Part shown: positions 34,017 to 46,080 of the stretch, piece after piece | How positions within the stretch are numbered: the first letter of the stretch is position 1 | Layout of the letters: each line of letters starts with the position of its first letter | NCBI GenBank assembly: GCA_026120185.1 | Contig: JANUWF010001220.1 | Span: 372,001 to 436,000, forward strand | Origin: Voacanga thouarsii | Taxonomy: Eukaryota > Streptophyta > Magnoliopsida > Gentianales > Apocynaceae | Direction: 5' to 3' | DNA length: 64,000 nucleotides | Notes under the pieces: model-generated | Database searches by the model: none | Seen by the model: only the letters and a program-made list of their open reading frames with translations | What the model was told of the DNA's origin: nothing | Made by a program: the position numbers and the translations under genes

Positions 34017-35202
34017 TGTAACACCCTACTACCTATGCCCCATTAAGGCTAGGGATGTCGCCCCGTCCATAGGATAAGGAGTCTTTATAATTAGGACACA
34101 CCAAATAAAATAAAAAACATATTTCAGAATTTAACTTATTACAACCTAGCAATACATGAACAAATTCAAAAATAAATGTCTGCTACGGCCTCTCAAAAGC
34201 AATACATAGGAAAAATAATAAAGAGTCTTCAAAGCATAGGCAACATTATAGCTAATGACCTTCACAGCAAGATCGACATAAAAACATGGTATGAAATGTG
34301 GTGAGATAAAAATCTCAGTAAACCCGTGTGTGCTTTTGAGTGTTTCAGGTAAACAGTTTGTGTATGCAAGTTGTAAATGTTTCATAAAAGAAATAGCTAG
34401 CAAGCATTAAATAAATGTCATATATGAAGAGTGTGTTTTGCTTTCCAAAACATACATGCGTACAACAAATACAACCACTCAAAAGAGATAGACATGGCAC
34501 CACACTTCATGCACTATGATAATATAACGATCAGAATGCCACACATTGAGCATACTGACACAAGATAGGTGTACGGCCTACCGGGTGAGATACACCTCCA
34601 TCTTTACACCCAAACTTACCGATTGTCTACTCCGAAAACACATAGTCCACTTGATTGAACTTACTAGCTCGGACCAATATGACCTATAGGACTGGCATCC
34701 TACCAAAGAAGGACTCACCCTTCAGAGGTGGCCACCTACTAAGAAACTTACCCTAATCCTTTAAAGACTAATCCTAGTAGTCTACGCTCATTGAGTACTC
34801 AACGTTGTTTGTTCCATTCGGGAAAAGAATGATCATACAATGATTTACTTGAAAATAGCAATTAAGGTTTTTAAAATTCTTGCCAAAGTTAGGTTTTTAG
34901 AAAAAGTTTAGCATTTGTGTATAAAATTGCATGTTTAATTTCAAATGGTTTGCTTGAGAGAAATAAGAAGGAAAATTGTCCTTAATCGCCTTTACAGAAC
35001 AAATGCTCATACACATTGAGTTTGGCTTGCCACATGAACTTTGGTCTTCAAATGACTCCATGCAAGAACTTACCTGATCATTTGCTCTTCTTGGACTCAA
35101 AAGTCTTCCAAGGTCAACCTAACCCCGCCTGGGGTAACCATAAGGTATAAGATAACATTCAAACCATATCTGCCTTACATAAATAATTCCTAATTCAACT
35201 AA
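34017..35202 (-). repeat. Tekay 3' LTR fragment (LTR 3' end)
   Basis: Starts TGTAACACCCTACTACC (reverse of the LTR end) and matches 57071-58260. The candidate intron donor is kept (CAG|GTAAG on the minus strand, about 35073) but the acceptor AG is lost (about 34278), consistent with an older copy. It ends where the OTA-type LTR was inserted; the five bases before the insertion are ACTAA. Confidence 0.88.
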
Positions 35203-37037
35203 TGATAGGGGTTAAAATTATCGTTATTTTTCTAATTATCCGAGGCTAAATTGAGACACTTTTAATACCATAACTAGTCATATTCCTTCCTATTTAATAT
35301 TTCCCTTATAAAAATACTTTTCTGTAATTTTATGCAAAATAGGTAAAATTTGGAGCTAATTGTGTAATCTTCCAGCATAGACCCAACACCAGGCCAAGGA
35401 AGTGGACCTGGCGCCGGTCATCTACTGGAAGAACAAAGAAAAGAGAAAAAATAATAGAGGAAACAGAGAAGAAATTGGAACTTGGGTAAAAGAATTGAAA
35501 AGAAGAAAATGGCTCAAAGGTCAAAGGCATGGCTCGGTTCATGGCTCACGGCTCAATCATAAAACAAAAGAAACAGCAACAAAGTAAGGAATTTTGGTGG
35601 GCTAAGGCCAAGGAAAAGTCAACAAAAATGGCTGAGCAAAAGGACAAAAGGAAGAAATTGAATTTCGGTGGGGGTTTGTGGCTCAATTGAGCCGATGCAA
35701 GGAAAACGGGAAATTTGGTGGTGGCTTAGTTGCGGCTCAATTGAGCTGATGTAAGGAAGATAGGAATCGGTGTGGGTGGTTCATGGCTTAATTGAGCCGA
35801 TTGCAACAAGGAAAGCTTCTGTGTTCCGTGTGCCTCAATTTCAACATCAATTAATGTCTTCAGTGCAAGAAGACAAAATCAAGTCCAATGCAATTCTCAA
35901 TTGATCAAATTCAAAGGTGGCGGAATTTCTTTATATTTCTTAGAATTTTATTAGCAATTTTACTATTCCTTTTTGGTTTTGGATTTTTAAGAAATTACTT
36001 CTTCTTTACTTAGAATTCTTTTAGGAACTTTGTAAGCTTATAAGCAAATGCTATTTACCTTAGAAAAGGGCGATGAATTCACAGAGCAAAACACAAATCA
36101 CTTAAAATTAAGGAGAAATTCATCAAATCAAGGAAGATTCTACAATAGGGTCTACAAAGGAAGAAAAGTGAGGCTTGTCTATGAGTTCTTTCTTTTAACT
36201 TTATTTTCTTTTCTTGAATAATGATGTATTAATTGTTTTATTGTAATTTGACATTGTTTTCTATATTCATGATTTTTAGAGTTACTTTTATCTTTTGATT
36301 AATTGATTATTATTCTTGGTATTTAATTATTTATGCTGATTACGAGATTAATTTATTATTTCTTCTATTAACTTGCTTGGAAAATGGGTTGATGGTGGGC
36401 TCAATTCATTAATTTCATATTTGTTGTCTCTTAACTTGCTTGGAAAATGGGTTAATTGCTAAGAACTGGGTAATTAAAGGTTAATTGATGTCTGCCAGGA
36501 TATGGATTCATTGGTTAATTTCATATTTTAAGTTTGCCATGATATGGGGATTTAATCAAGGATTGTGTTTAATGCATTTTTTGGGTGAATTAGTTGAAAC
36601 AAGATATGTTATGCTAATTTGTCTGGAAGATAGCGATTTCATGAAATGGAAAAGAATTGAATCTATCTTAATCCTTCATGATGCCAAGAAAATAATTAGT
36701 TATGATAATGATTGGATATTTTAAGGTCATGTTTGTCAAAATAATGGTTTGAGTTACATAATTCTCCGTCCTTGACATGTATATATTCTTTTATTTTATT
36801 TTATTTTATTTTCCTTTTTATTCCTTTTCACTTTATTGAGTCGGTTAAACAATGAAAGAAAAGTGATTAAAGCATACTTGTTCCTTGAGGATCAACACTC
36901 GTTTTAAACCCTATGCTATGCTTAATGATGAGTACGCTTGCCCATATGTGTAATTTGGGGTTAACGTTTTAATTTAAACTTTATTAGGAATGTGCTTATT
37001 TTTATATGATTTTTTATACCCAAATTCAAACACATCA
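35203..37037 (+). repeat. 5' LTR of OTA-type element
   Basis: 1,835 bp, TGATAGGGG to CACATCA. It matches the reverse complement of the solo LTR 3454-5398 across its length, with AAACAATGAAAG and TGAGTACGCTTG as clear anchors. It carries tandem TTGAGCCGAT-type phrases at 35680-35810. Confidence 0.88.
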
Positions 37038-37044
37038 AGTTTTT

Positions 37045-37061
37045 TGCGCCATTGCCGGGGA
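37045..37061 (+). other. Primer-binding site of OTA-type element (tRNA-Asp)
   Basis: TTGCGCCATTGCCGGGGA resembles TGGCGCCGTTGCCGGGGA, which is complementary to plant tRNA-Asp and typical of Athila/Tat elements. A second copy, TTTTGCACCGTTGCCGGGGA, lies at 37123-37142, about 78 bp on. Confidence 0.75.
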
Positions 37062-38017
37062 TTAGGATATTTTTATATTTCATCATAGAGATGTTTTTGA
37101 AAAACTTAATTTGACATCAAGTTTTTTGCACCGTTGCCGGGGAACAATATCATGAAAGCTTGGATTTCACTAATTTAACCATGTTTATATGTTCATATAT
37201 CTATATTTAAATATGTAAATATATATATACGTTCCTTGTATGGGTAAGTGCCCTATTGTGTTGTTTGTATAAGTGTATTTTAATTTCACTATATGTTGTA
37301 AATATGTGAATAGGTATATACATGTTCATAATAACCCATTTGTCTTTGTATGTTTATATTTATTGTATATTTAGTTATTTAATTTTACAAACCTAATGTT
37401 AATGTGGAATATGTGTAATAATGGTATTTTTAATTTGTTGATTTTTACATCTATAATTTGGAGTCAATACTAACTCTTTTTATTTTCAGATTTAGACTTG
37501 TACTGACACAATATTTTAGACAGACTGAATTTATTTTATTATTTATGTACAATTTTTAATTGTAGTTTAATATTTAATTTAGGAATTCTTGTTTTAAATA
37601 TATTGTGGTCATGCGTTCAATTAGGAAATTTTTTAGCTATATTTAAAACAATAAAAAAAATTTAAAAAATTTTGGGGCTAGAGTTGACCTGACGCCAGGC
37701 CAGAAAATGGCTCGGGCGCCAGTCCAAAACTGCCCAATAAAAAAAAAAATTCTTCTCTTTTTCTTTTTGTCCTTTCTCGTTTGTTCCCTTACCCTTTTTC
37801 TTTTCTTCCCAAATTTTTCTTATTTTGTCTTTTTCTTCTTGTTTCCTTTTTCTTTGATTTTCTTGTTTGTTTCTCTTATTTGTAATGTTCTTCTATTTTT
37901 CTTTCTTCTTTTATTTTTTTTCCTATTCCCCTAGAATGATACTTTTATGTTTCACTCCTTCCCTTCATCTTCATCTTCCCCATCTTCTTCTTCACATTAC
38001 CTTTCTTCTTCTATACA
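37062..38017 (+). other. Leader of OTA-type element
   Basis: AT-rich with long T-rich tracts (37745-37930). A GCGCCAGGCC-like segment at 37690-37730 resembles the GGCGCC-bearing part of its LTR. No gag start is recognised; the ORFs 37707-38091 are poly-Phe low complexity. Confidence 0.5.
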
Positions 38018-38268
38018 TTATCAGTGAAACCCCACTTAAAGCCAACCCTAGAGTAAAGGGGTCAGGATGCATATCATATTATTTTGCATGAATATATAAA
38101 TTTTTGAATGATTTTATGTGCTTTAGAATTGTGATTTATAGTTTACAAGGCTTAGTTATGCTTATTGAGTAGGAAGGGTAAAATGGTAATTTTGCTTGAG
38201 GTCAAAATAGGAAGATAGCTGAGGATTAAATAAGAGGAATATGTGGGTGAGAAGATAAGAACAAGAGT

Positions 38269-38332
38269 GTTGTGGTTTAGTGGTTAGAGTTTTGAAATTA
38301 ATCTCTAAGGTCATGAGTTCAAATCCCATCAT
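38269..38332 (+). promoter_or_regulatory. tRNA-like A-box/B-box motif in Tekay LTR
   Basis: TGGTTTAGTGGTTAGAGT and TGAGTTCAAATCCCAT, with spacing as in the other copies. The B box reads AGTTCAAATCCC. Confidence 0.5.
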
Positions 38333-39936
38333 CTAAGTTTTTATCATAATTATCTTGATTAAGTTTGAATTTTGTTTTCTTGTATTCCATAAAAAAAAAA
38401 AGGAATGTTGTCTTAGGGGAGACATGAGGAGAATGTCTTGATCATATAAGCATGTCCTAAAAAGAATTCTAGAGAAATTCTTGTCCTTTTTATTACCTCT
38501 AGCTTCGTCCTAACATCTTCATAATTTAAATAAACCAAAATCCTTTAAATCTCTTCTTTTAAATTCCAAAAATTCTGTGATAGTTCTTCAGCATTGAATT
38601 TCGAAAATCAGTCTTGAAGGATAGAGGATTGGTCGAAAATAGGAGAGAAGTTAGGAAGGATTCCCAAGAGGAATAAATCACCATGGTAGAACCTTCAATC
38701 CTACCTTCATGTTGTTCATGGTTTTAATGAAGAAAAATCTGGAAAAATTCCAGCATTCTTGACAATCCAGCTTTCAAAAAAAATTCAGCCAGTAATCCTA
38801 ACCATTTGCTGCCAGAAAAATGGTCATTTCATGTGGCTTGAAGACTGAAAATTCTGTGCAAAATTCGGACTGCACAAACTGCACAAACCAGGAAAAAAAT
38901 TTTAGGCAGTCTCGCAACTCTCAACCAGAAAATGAAGCTGTTTTATTCCACCTTCAAGCCAGTAAACTTATCTGATTTTCCTCCATAAAGGAAGCTGGAA
39001 GACCACCCTTAAAAGACCCTCAAACACTCTAAGAAAACCAGCTGCAAATCGGGCTGAAGAAATGCAGAAAATTCTGCATCAAAAAGCTTTTCCATTTGAA
39101 ACCTTGAACAAGTTGAAACCAGAAAAAAAAAAAAAATCCAGTTTTGTCTCCCTAGGCCTAGACAGAAAAACACCTTCAAACCTCTGCAAATTGGACCTTG
39201 TTCAGCCATGGACTGAACACCATTAACCTCCACACTTACCTTGAGTACTTGGACTCCATAATCATACCTCAAAAACCTCTTAAGATCACTCCATCCAAAA
39301 CTCATTTGAACTTCAAAAAAATTCCAGAATTCTTGCTTCATTAAATCACTCTTGTATCAAGCTAGCAAACCAGAATTTTCTCTGCCATTGTAAACTGAAT
39401 TTTGGCCAGCCTTAGAGCTATATTAACCTTCATTCATTTTAGCTAAACCAAGCAGTCCAGCCGGCACCATTGAAGAGCAAGGAAACCTCTCTCAATCAAA
39501 AACCATTAACATATCCTATACCTCAAACCACTCCTCAAATCACTCCATTTGAATTTCAAACAATCAGATTTTTCTCTCCCTCTCTAAGCTGAAAGCCGAA
39601 ACCCCTGAATTCCATAGACCATTCGGCCAGCACTCACCAGCAATTCGTCCAACATTTTCCCTCAACTCTCTCCATTTTCACCAAGAACACACACTACCTT
39701 TATTCAAGCGAAAGACTACTCTAAACACCTCCAATCCCTCTCAAAAACTCCAGAACACTCCTACATACTCCCTATAGTTCATTTCTGGAATTTATAACAT
39801 TAAATCTCGTAAACAAAAATTAGCATTCGGATCAAAACCAGTTTTTCCCTTGAAGTCTCAAGAACATCATCAAGGTAACCAAGAACAATTCTTTTATTCA
39901 TCTTCTTCCCTTCAATCTTTAACATATCATGCTAAT

Positions 39937-39938
<2 letters not shown>

Positions 39939-39992
<54 letters not shown>
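39939..39992 (+). repeat. (CT)n microsatellite in Tekay LTR
   Basis: About 27 CT units. The 3' LTR counterpart at 47297-47337 is shorter, so the two have drifted in length since insertion. Confidence 0.9.
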
Positions 39993-39997
<5 letters not shown>

Positions 39998-41273
39998 CGA
40001 AATGGTTATGACAACCATGGCTATTTTCTCTCCTCCTCTCTTGGACAATTCAAGACTCTCAAGCATGGACCTTCTTAAATCTTCATCGAGGTGTTCATCA
40101 ATCAAGTATTTCTCCTTAAACCTTCTTTTAATTCAGCATTCATGTCTCTTAGATATTGATAGGAAGAATAAAATATGAATGGGGGATTTAGTATAAGCAA
40201 GTGAATAAAAGGGTTGGGATTAGGACATGAGAATGATTGATCATGTTTAAGCTATATGGATTTCCTTGAGAATCGATGTATGTTCATCATGGCCTAAGAG
40301 AATTATGAATATTTAAGCATGCTAGATGTTATGTCACCTTTGGTGAATAGTATTTTTATGTTCTTATCTCCATTGAAGCCATGATCATGATTGTTTGGCC
40401 ATGTGTTAGCAAGTGTTGATTTAAGCCTATGTTCATAAATGGATTAGTTTGTTGTTTGATGTTGAGGAATAGGTTCATGATTCTTGTTAGCAATAGGAAA
40501 ATCATGATTATGTTCTTGTTGATCCTAGGCTATTTTAATTAGTAAATTTTATTACCTTAATTAAAATTATTACTATATTTTTCTCTAAGGATTTCAAAAT
40601 TGCTAGGAAGTTTTGGAAATGGGGGGTTACATGAAATATTGACATTTTACTAGTCAAATAAATGATATTTTTCCTTAAAAATAATATATGCATAGGCATA
40701 ATATTAAATAAGATTTTTTTATATAAATAATAATAATGACCTTGTAGACCATAGTTCAAACTTTTGCCTATATTCATAAATATTATTTATATTAAAATTT
40801 GTTTGTTATTTATTAAACAAAAATTTAATATAATTCATTTATTATTAATTTTATTTATTACTAATTATTTATTATCTATTAAAAAATATTTGTAATTTAT
40901 TATTTATTTATAATAAAGCTATTTTTAAACTACCATTTATTAATATTATTTAGGGCTTGGTATTATTCAATATTCAAACCTTAGTTTATTTATTAATAAT
41001 AACACTCAAGAATTATTATTTGAGTCTATAATTTATTAGCAATTATTTTAAAACCCCTAGTTATTTTAACTTATCAAACTAGACTTATTTTATAAAATTA
41101 TTTACCAGCTAGCCTTAAAGCTTAGGACATTAGGGTCGTGATTGTAATAAGTTGAATTAGGATTATTTGTGTAAGTGAATTTAGCTTGAGTGTAACCTTA
41201 TGTTTTGTATTTACCCCAGGCGGGGTTAGGTCAGCCGTGGAAGACTTTTGAATTTGAGCAAGCAAAGAATCAG

Positions 41274-42072
41274 GTAAGCTCCTGCATGGAATTTTGTGAA
41301 GATAAAAAATTACTGTGGCAAACTAAACGCGATGTGTATGGAAATTCATGTTGTAAAGGCAATTAAGGACTATTTTTCCAATTTATTTCAGTCAAGCAAA
41401 TCATTTGAAAATCAAACAAGCGGTTTTACACAAAATGCTAAACTTTTTCTAAAACCCAACTTTGACAAGAATTTTAGAATCCTTAATTGCTATTTCCAAA
41501 TAAAGCAATGCATGATCCATTTTCTCCCAAGTGGGATAATCAACGTTGAGTACTCAATAAGGGTAGACTACCAAGACTAGTCTTTGAAGGGTTAGGGTAA
41601 GTCTCTCAGTAGGTGGCCATCTCTGATGGGTGAGTCCTTCCTAGATAGGATGCAAATCCGGTAGGTCATGCCGGTCCGAGCTAGTAAGTTTCAGTCATGT
41701 GGATTGTGTGTTTTCGGAGTGGACAACCGGTAAGTTTGGGTGTAGAGATAGAGGAGTATCTCAACCAGTACGTCGTACACCTACCTTTTGTCAGCTTGCA
41801 CAAAGTGTGGCATTCTGATCGTTGCTTAGTCATGGGGCCCAACGTGTGGTAACCCATGGCTACCCATTTGAGTGGTTGTATTTATTGTGCACATTTATGG
41901 TTTGAAAAGCAAAACACCACTCTTTATTTCAACACTTATTTGGCACTTGCCAGCACTTTCTCTTATGAAACTTTTACAACTTGCATACATGTATTATTTT
42001 ACCTGAAACACTCAAAGCACACACGGGCTTACTGAGATTTTTATCTCATCACCTTTTATACCATGTTTACAG
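41274..42072 (+). other. Candidate intron inside Tekay 5' LTR
   Basis: AATCAG|GTAAGC to TGTTTACAG|GTTGATTC, 799 nt, with CTTACTGAG near 42030. The same interval exists at 48613-49412 (800 nt) in the 3' LTR. The 94-codon ORF inside it (41296-41580) is treated as non-coding. Confidence 0.4.
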
Positions 42073-42338
42073 GTTGATTCGGCTGTGGAGGTCAATAGCT
42101 AGACTTGTTGCCTATGCTTTGAAGACTTTATGTTATTTTCTTTATGGGATGTTTGAGAGATTGTAGCAAACAATTTATTTTGGATTTGTTCCTGTATTTA
42201 TCTTTTTTATTGTAATAAGTTTAATTTTAAAGTATTTATTTTATTTTATTATATGTAACCTAGTTATAAAGACCCCTTGTCCATTGGATGGGGCGACATC
42301 CCCAGCCCTGTTGGGCCTAGGTAGTAAGGTGTTACAAG

Positions 42339-42350
42339 TGGTATCAGAGA
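42339..42350 (+). other. Primer-binding site of plus-strand Tekay element
   Basis: TGGTATCAGAGA two bases after the LTR end, matching initiator tRNA-Met complementarity except at the last base. Confidence 0.85.
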
Positions 42351-42436
42351 GTAGGTTTAGGCAAGTATTGATAGTATATGTTTTGGATTTATTAAGTTCA
42401 AATCTTTTATCTGACCTGTCTTGTTTATGCTATAGG

Positions 42437-42912
42437 ATGGTTAGAATGATTAGAACCACAAGGAAAGGGCAGCAATGGCATCCTCCCATTCCTATCTACC
42501 CGGAGGACCTACCAGTGTCTCAGTTTACACCTCAGCCTGCACCGCAGCCAATTATACCCCTGGATGATAGTAGTGACGATGAGGTCCAGATCATTGAGCC
42601 ACCCCAATACCCGTGATCGACTTGGTTACTGATAGTGAAGACGAGGAGATTGATATGGAATATGTTCCCCTCCCTCCTAGTCTCATAGTTGACTTGACAG
42701 CTGATAGTGATGACCCAGGGGAGATAGATTACGAATCTCCACCTAGACCTTCCTTTGCTACCCCACCCAATCAGGTTGAGACTGGGGAGAGTTCTAGGAG
42801 ACCCGAGAAGGAGCCGATAGATAGGTTTGCAAATGGGGCCGGGATAGACTTCACTAGGAATTCTAGGGGATGGTTATATGAGGCCGACTTTGAATATTCT
42901 GATGAGGACTAG
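42437..42912 (+). pseudogene. Acidic pre-gag ORF with SUMO-interaction-like motifs
   Basis: ATG at 42437 opens a frame that ends in TGA at 42614-42616. A one-base frameshift there joins it to a frame running from 42613 to TAG at 42910-42912, about 158 codons in total. The start is basic (MVRMIRTTRKG), followed by a proline/glutamine-rich stretch. Three acidic-hydrophobic units follow: IIPLDDSSDDEVQII, VIDLVTDSEDEEID and IVDLTADSDD. The last two match the V/I-V/I-D-L-V/T core plus acidic-serine tail of SUMO-interacting motifs. The C-terminus is mildly acidic (EYSDED). It lies between the PBS and gag, where no standard retrotransposon protein is expected. Function is unknown. Confidence 0.55.
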
Positions 42913-43187
42913 AAAGGCTAAGTGCTGCTACGATTGGGATGTTTTATTTACTGCTTTCCATAAATTCCTATGCTAATGATTATTTTTCCATCGTTACTGC
43001 TTTAATTATGAATTTATGCAAATAAGAGTACCTGGAGTACTCTAGATCGTGAGGAAAATCTATATGCAATTCTTTATACAAAATTTGCATCTAATTTTCT
43101 TCCGCTTAAAGTTGAATGTGACTGCATGCTCAATTTGGATATTTTAAACTTTGTTGCATAAACTCATTATCTGGGACATGGTTTAGA

Positions 43188-44300
43188 ATGGCACCCAAAC
43201 GTCGTGCAGCTACATCCAGCAGAAGGGTTCCTGTGGCAGAGCCCGTGACGCTGGAGTTTGATACAACTCAAATGCCATCACCAAACCAGGGGATGAGAAT
43301 GAATTGGAGCCAGAAATGGGATCGGAAGAACCGGTTAGCGTAACTATAATGCAAGCGTTCCACAAAATGACCGAGATTCTACAAACCCTGACTGAGCGAA
43401 GGAATCCAAAAGGGGAAGATGAGGCATTGGAGCGGTTTCTAAAATTTCAACCACCTATCTTCTTGGGAGAGGCCGAATAAGATCAGAAAGAGGAGCAATG
43501 GGTGGAACATATGGAGGACATCTTTGCTACGCTCCAGTACACTAAGAAACGAATGGTAAAGTTTGTTGCATTCCGACTGAGGGGTCCAGCTCGGGCATGG
43601 TGGCAACGGGTTCAGGACGACTGGGAGATGATTGACCAAGACTGGACATGGGCTAATTTTGTGGAAGCATTCCGAGCAGAATATATCCCTCAGTGGATAG
43701 TTGAGAAGCGGGAAGATGAGTTCCAAAATCTAAAGCAAGGAGGTATGACGGTAGCTCAATACGCAGCACGGTTCACGCAACTGTCAAAGTACTGCAAGAG
43801 GCTGGTAGACACCGAACAAAACAGAACAAGGCAATTTGTTAAGAGTTTAAGGCAGGAATTAAGAAGGGCGTTGGCACCTTCCCACCAATGACTTATTCGG
43901 GGGCTGTGGATGCAGCCACCCGTACTGAGAATGAGGATCGCAACCGAATGGCACCAAGACCTTTCGTACCATCAAGATAGCCGCCGAGACCTTTTCAGAG
44001 GCAACAGCCCAACAAGCGCCCTGCCAACCAACAATTACAGAATCGGGGAAAACAAGCCCGAACAACACCGGTTGGTCCTGTGCAGAATCTTCCGTTATGC
44101 CGGCACTATGGAAAAAGGGGCCACCCTGAGAAAAATTGTTGGTCCAGAGGAGGTGAGCGGAAATGCTACCACTGTAGAGACCCGAACCATCTGTGAAACG
44201 CCTGCCCTAAACTTCTCTGAGTCAGACAAGGGAACCCAGCTCGGATCCCGAGGCCCAATCGAGCCAATACCACGGGAGCTTCTGGGAATGGAACGCAGAA
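43188..44300 (+). pseudogene. gag: gag of plus-strand Tekay element
   Basis: ATG at 43188 gives MAPKRRAATSSRR. A frameshift near 43285 and a TAA near 43480 precede the best-kept part, 43502-43891, which is the Ty3 gag capsid domain (MVKFVAFRLRGPARAWWQR, TWANFVEAFRAEYIP, EFQNLKQGGMTVAQY). Another frameshift near 43885 leads to a basic linker. Two zinc knuckles then follow at about 44095-44205: CRHYGKRGHPEKNC, with the second Cys as Tyr, and CYHCRDPNHL ending at a TGA just before the final NAC. Confidence 0.87.
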
Positions 44301-44547
44301 GCCGCAAGTGAAAGCAAAAGTTTTCGCTCTCAACCGGGAGGAGGTTGGAGCTGATGCAGCAGTGGTGGAAGGTACATTTACTATCCAAGGTCATTCCGTT
44401 AATGCATTGATAGACCCTGGATCTACCCATTCCTATTTAAACAAGAATTGTGCATATCATTTGGGTTGGGATGGAGTAGAACTACATTTTACCTTGTTAG
44501 TAAGTACGCCTTTGGGGAAAATGGTGCAAGCGGATCAGTATGTGTAG
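44301..44547 (+). pseudogene. pol: Protease of plus-strand Tekay element
   Basis: The retroviral-type aspartic protease motif is ALIDPGSTHSYL at about 44405-44440, where LFDSGASHSFI-like sequence is usual; Ser of DSG is Pro. It ends at a TAG at 44545-44547. The same frame resumes at 44548 as the start of RT. Confidence 0.82.
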
Positions 44548-44562
44548 AATTGTAAAATTGAA

Positions 44563-46080
44563 GTGGGGAGAGAAAGCTTGGAGGGAGATTTAATAGTCTT
44601 AACTATTGATGATTATGATTTGATATTGGGAATGGATTGGCTAGCGAAGCATGGGGCTAGAGTAGACTGTAAGAATAAGTCAGTTCAGTTCATTAGACCA
44701 GGATATGATGTGTTGGAGTTCAATGGCAAGAAAGTAAAAGAGTTGAAGTTTTTGATAGCTGGGGCTAAAGCCCGAAAATTGTTGAGGCAAGGATGTCAAG
44801 GATATTTGGCTTATGTGATAAATAAGCCGAAGGACCAGTGCACTCTGGAGGATACTGAGGTGGTAAAGGATTTTCCCGATGTGTTCCCTGTGGAACTCAC
44901 ATCTCTACCTCCCAATCGAGAAGTTGAGTTCACCGTTGATCTAGTTTCAGGAGCAGAACCGGTGTCCCGAACTCCGTATCGAATGGCACCGGCGGAGCTG
45001 AAAGAATTGAAGGAGCAGCTAGAAGAGTTAGTGAGACAAGGCTATATCAGACCTAGCACGTCACTCTGGGGAACACCTGTGCTATTTGTGAAGAAAAAGG
45101 ACGGGACTCTAAGGTTGTGTATTGACTACCGAGGCTTGAACAACCTGACCATCAAGAATAAATATCCTTTACCGTTAATTGACGAGTTGTTCGACCAGTT
45201 GCAAGGATCCAATTGTTACTCCAAACTGGATTTGAGGCAAGGCTACTATCAAGTGAGGATAAAGGAGGAAGATATTCCTAAGACTGCCTTCAATACAAGG
45301 TATGGTCACTACGAGTTTGTGGTGATGCCTTTCGAGGTAACTAATGCACCCGCGGTATTTATGGATTTGATGCATCGAGTGTTCCAACCCTACTTAGACA
45401 AGTTCGTGGTGGTCTTCATTGACGACATACTCATATACTCCAGGAGCCCAGAGGACCATGCAGAACATTTGAAGCTGGTACTGGAAAAGCTAAGGGAGCA
45501 CAAGCTTTATACCAAGTTTAGCAAGTACGAGTTTTGGCTAGATAGTGTGACATTTCTTAGTCACCTGGTGACCAAGGATGGGATCAAGATGGACCCAGCG
45601 AAGGTTGAAGCAGTTTCGGACTGGAAGCAACCAGAGAACATCACAGAGATTCGAAGCTTCTTGGGATTGGCTAGCTACTACAGGAGGTTTATTAAGGGGT
45701 TTTCAACGCTAGCATCTCTTATGACCCGGTTGCTGAGAAAGGATATACCCTTTGTGTGGAATGAAAAATGTGAAAAGAGTTTCCAAGAGTTGAAGCGGAG
45801 GTTAATGACAGCGCTTGTGTTGAGTCTGTCAGAGGCAGATAAGCCCTACGCTCTTTATACTGATGCCTCGAAGGAAGGCTTGGGAGCAGTTTTGATGCAA
45901 GAGAGAAAAGTGATCGCCTATGCTTCTAGAAAATTGAAGCCGCATGAAGTCAATTATCCTACCCATGATCTAGAGTTGGCTGCCATTGTGTTCGCTTTGA
46001 AGAAATGGTGGCACTACTTGTATGGAGTGGAATATGAAGTGTTCACTGATCACAAGAGCCTGAAGTACATCTTTACCTAG
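44563..46080 (+). pseudogene. pol: Reverse transcriptase-RNase H of plus-strand Tekay element
   Basis: A 505-codon open block, the longest in the window. The protease C-terminus ([13 protein letters not shown]) leads to [48 protein letters not shown] (first Asp) and FIDDILIYS (catalytic DD intact). MPFEVTNAP has Glu where Gly is usual. RNase H follows: [30 protein letters not shown] and [16 protein letters not shown] at 46078-46080 replaces a Gln codon; the frame continues with [14 protein letters not shown] and [13 protein letters not shown]. It is nearly intact and the likely most recently active pol here. Confidence 0.92.

Larger units (their letters stand above)
38023..42336 (+). repeat. 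5' LTR of plus-strand Tekay element
   Basis: 4,314 bp, AGTGAAACCCC (first T changed to A) to GTGTTACA. It contains a tRNA-like motif (38269-38332), a CT run (39939-39992) and a candidate intron (41274-42072). The 3' part from 39555 is duplicated at 46912-49676. Confidence 0.9.

Noticed and set aside
37707..38091. Phe-rich ORFs resembling membrane proteins
   Set aside because: Direct translation of T-rich tracts in the OTA leader, and one crosses the Tekay insertion site at 38023.
41296..41580. 94-codon ORF, with twin at 48635-48919
   Set aside because: Near-identity is due to the two LTRs of one element. It begins at different codons in other copies, lies inside the candidate intron and resembles no protein.
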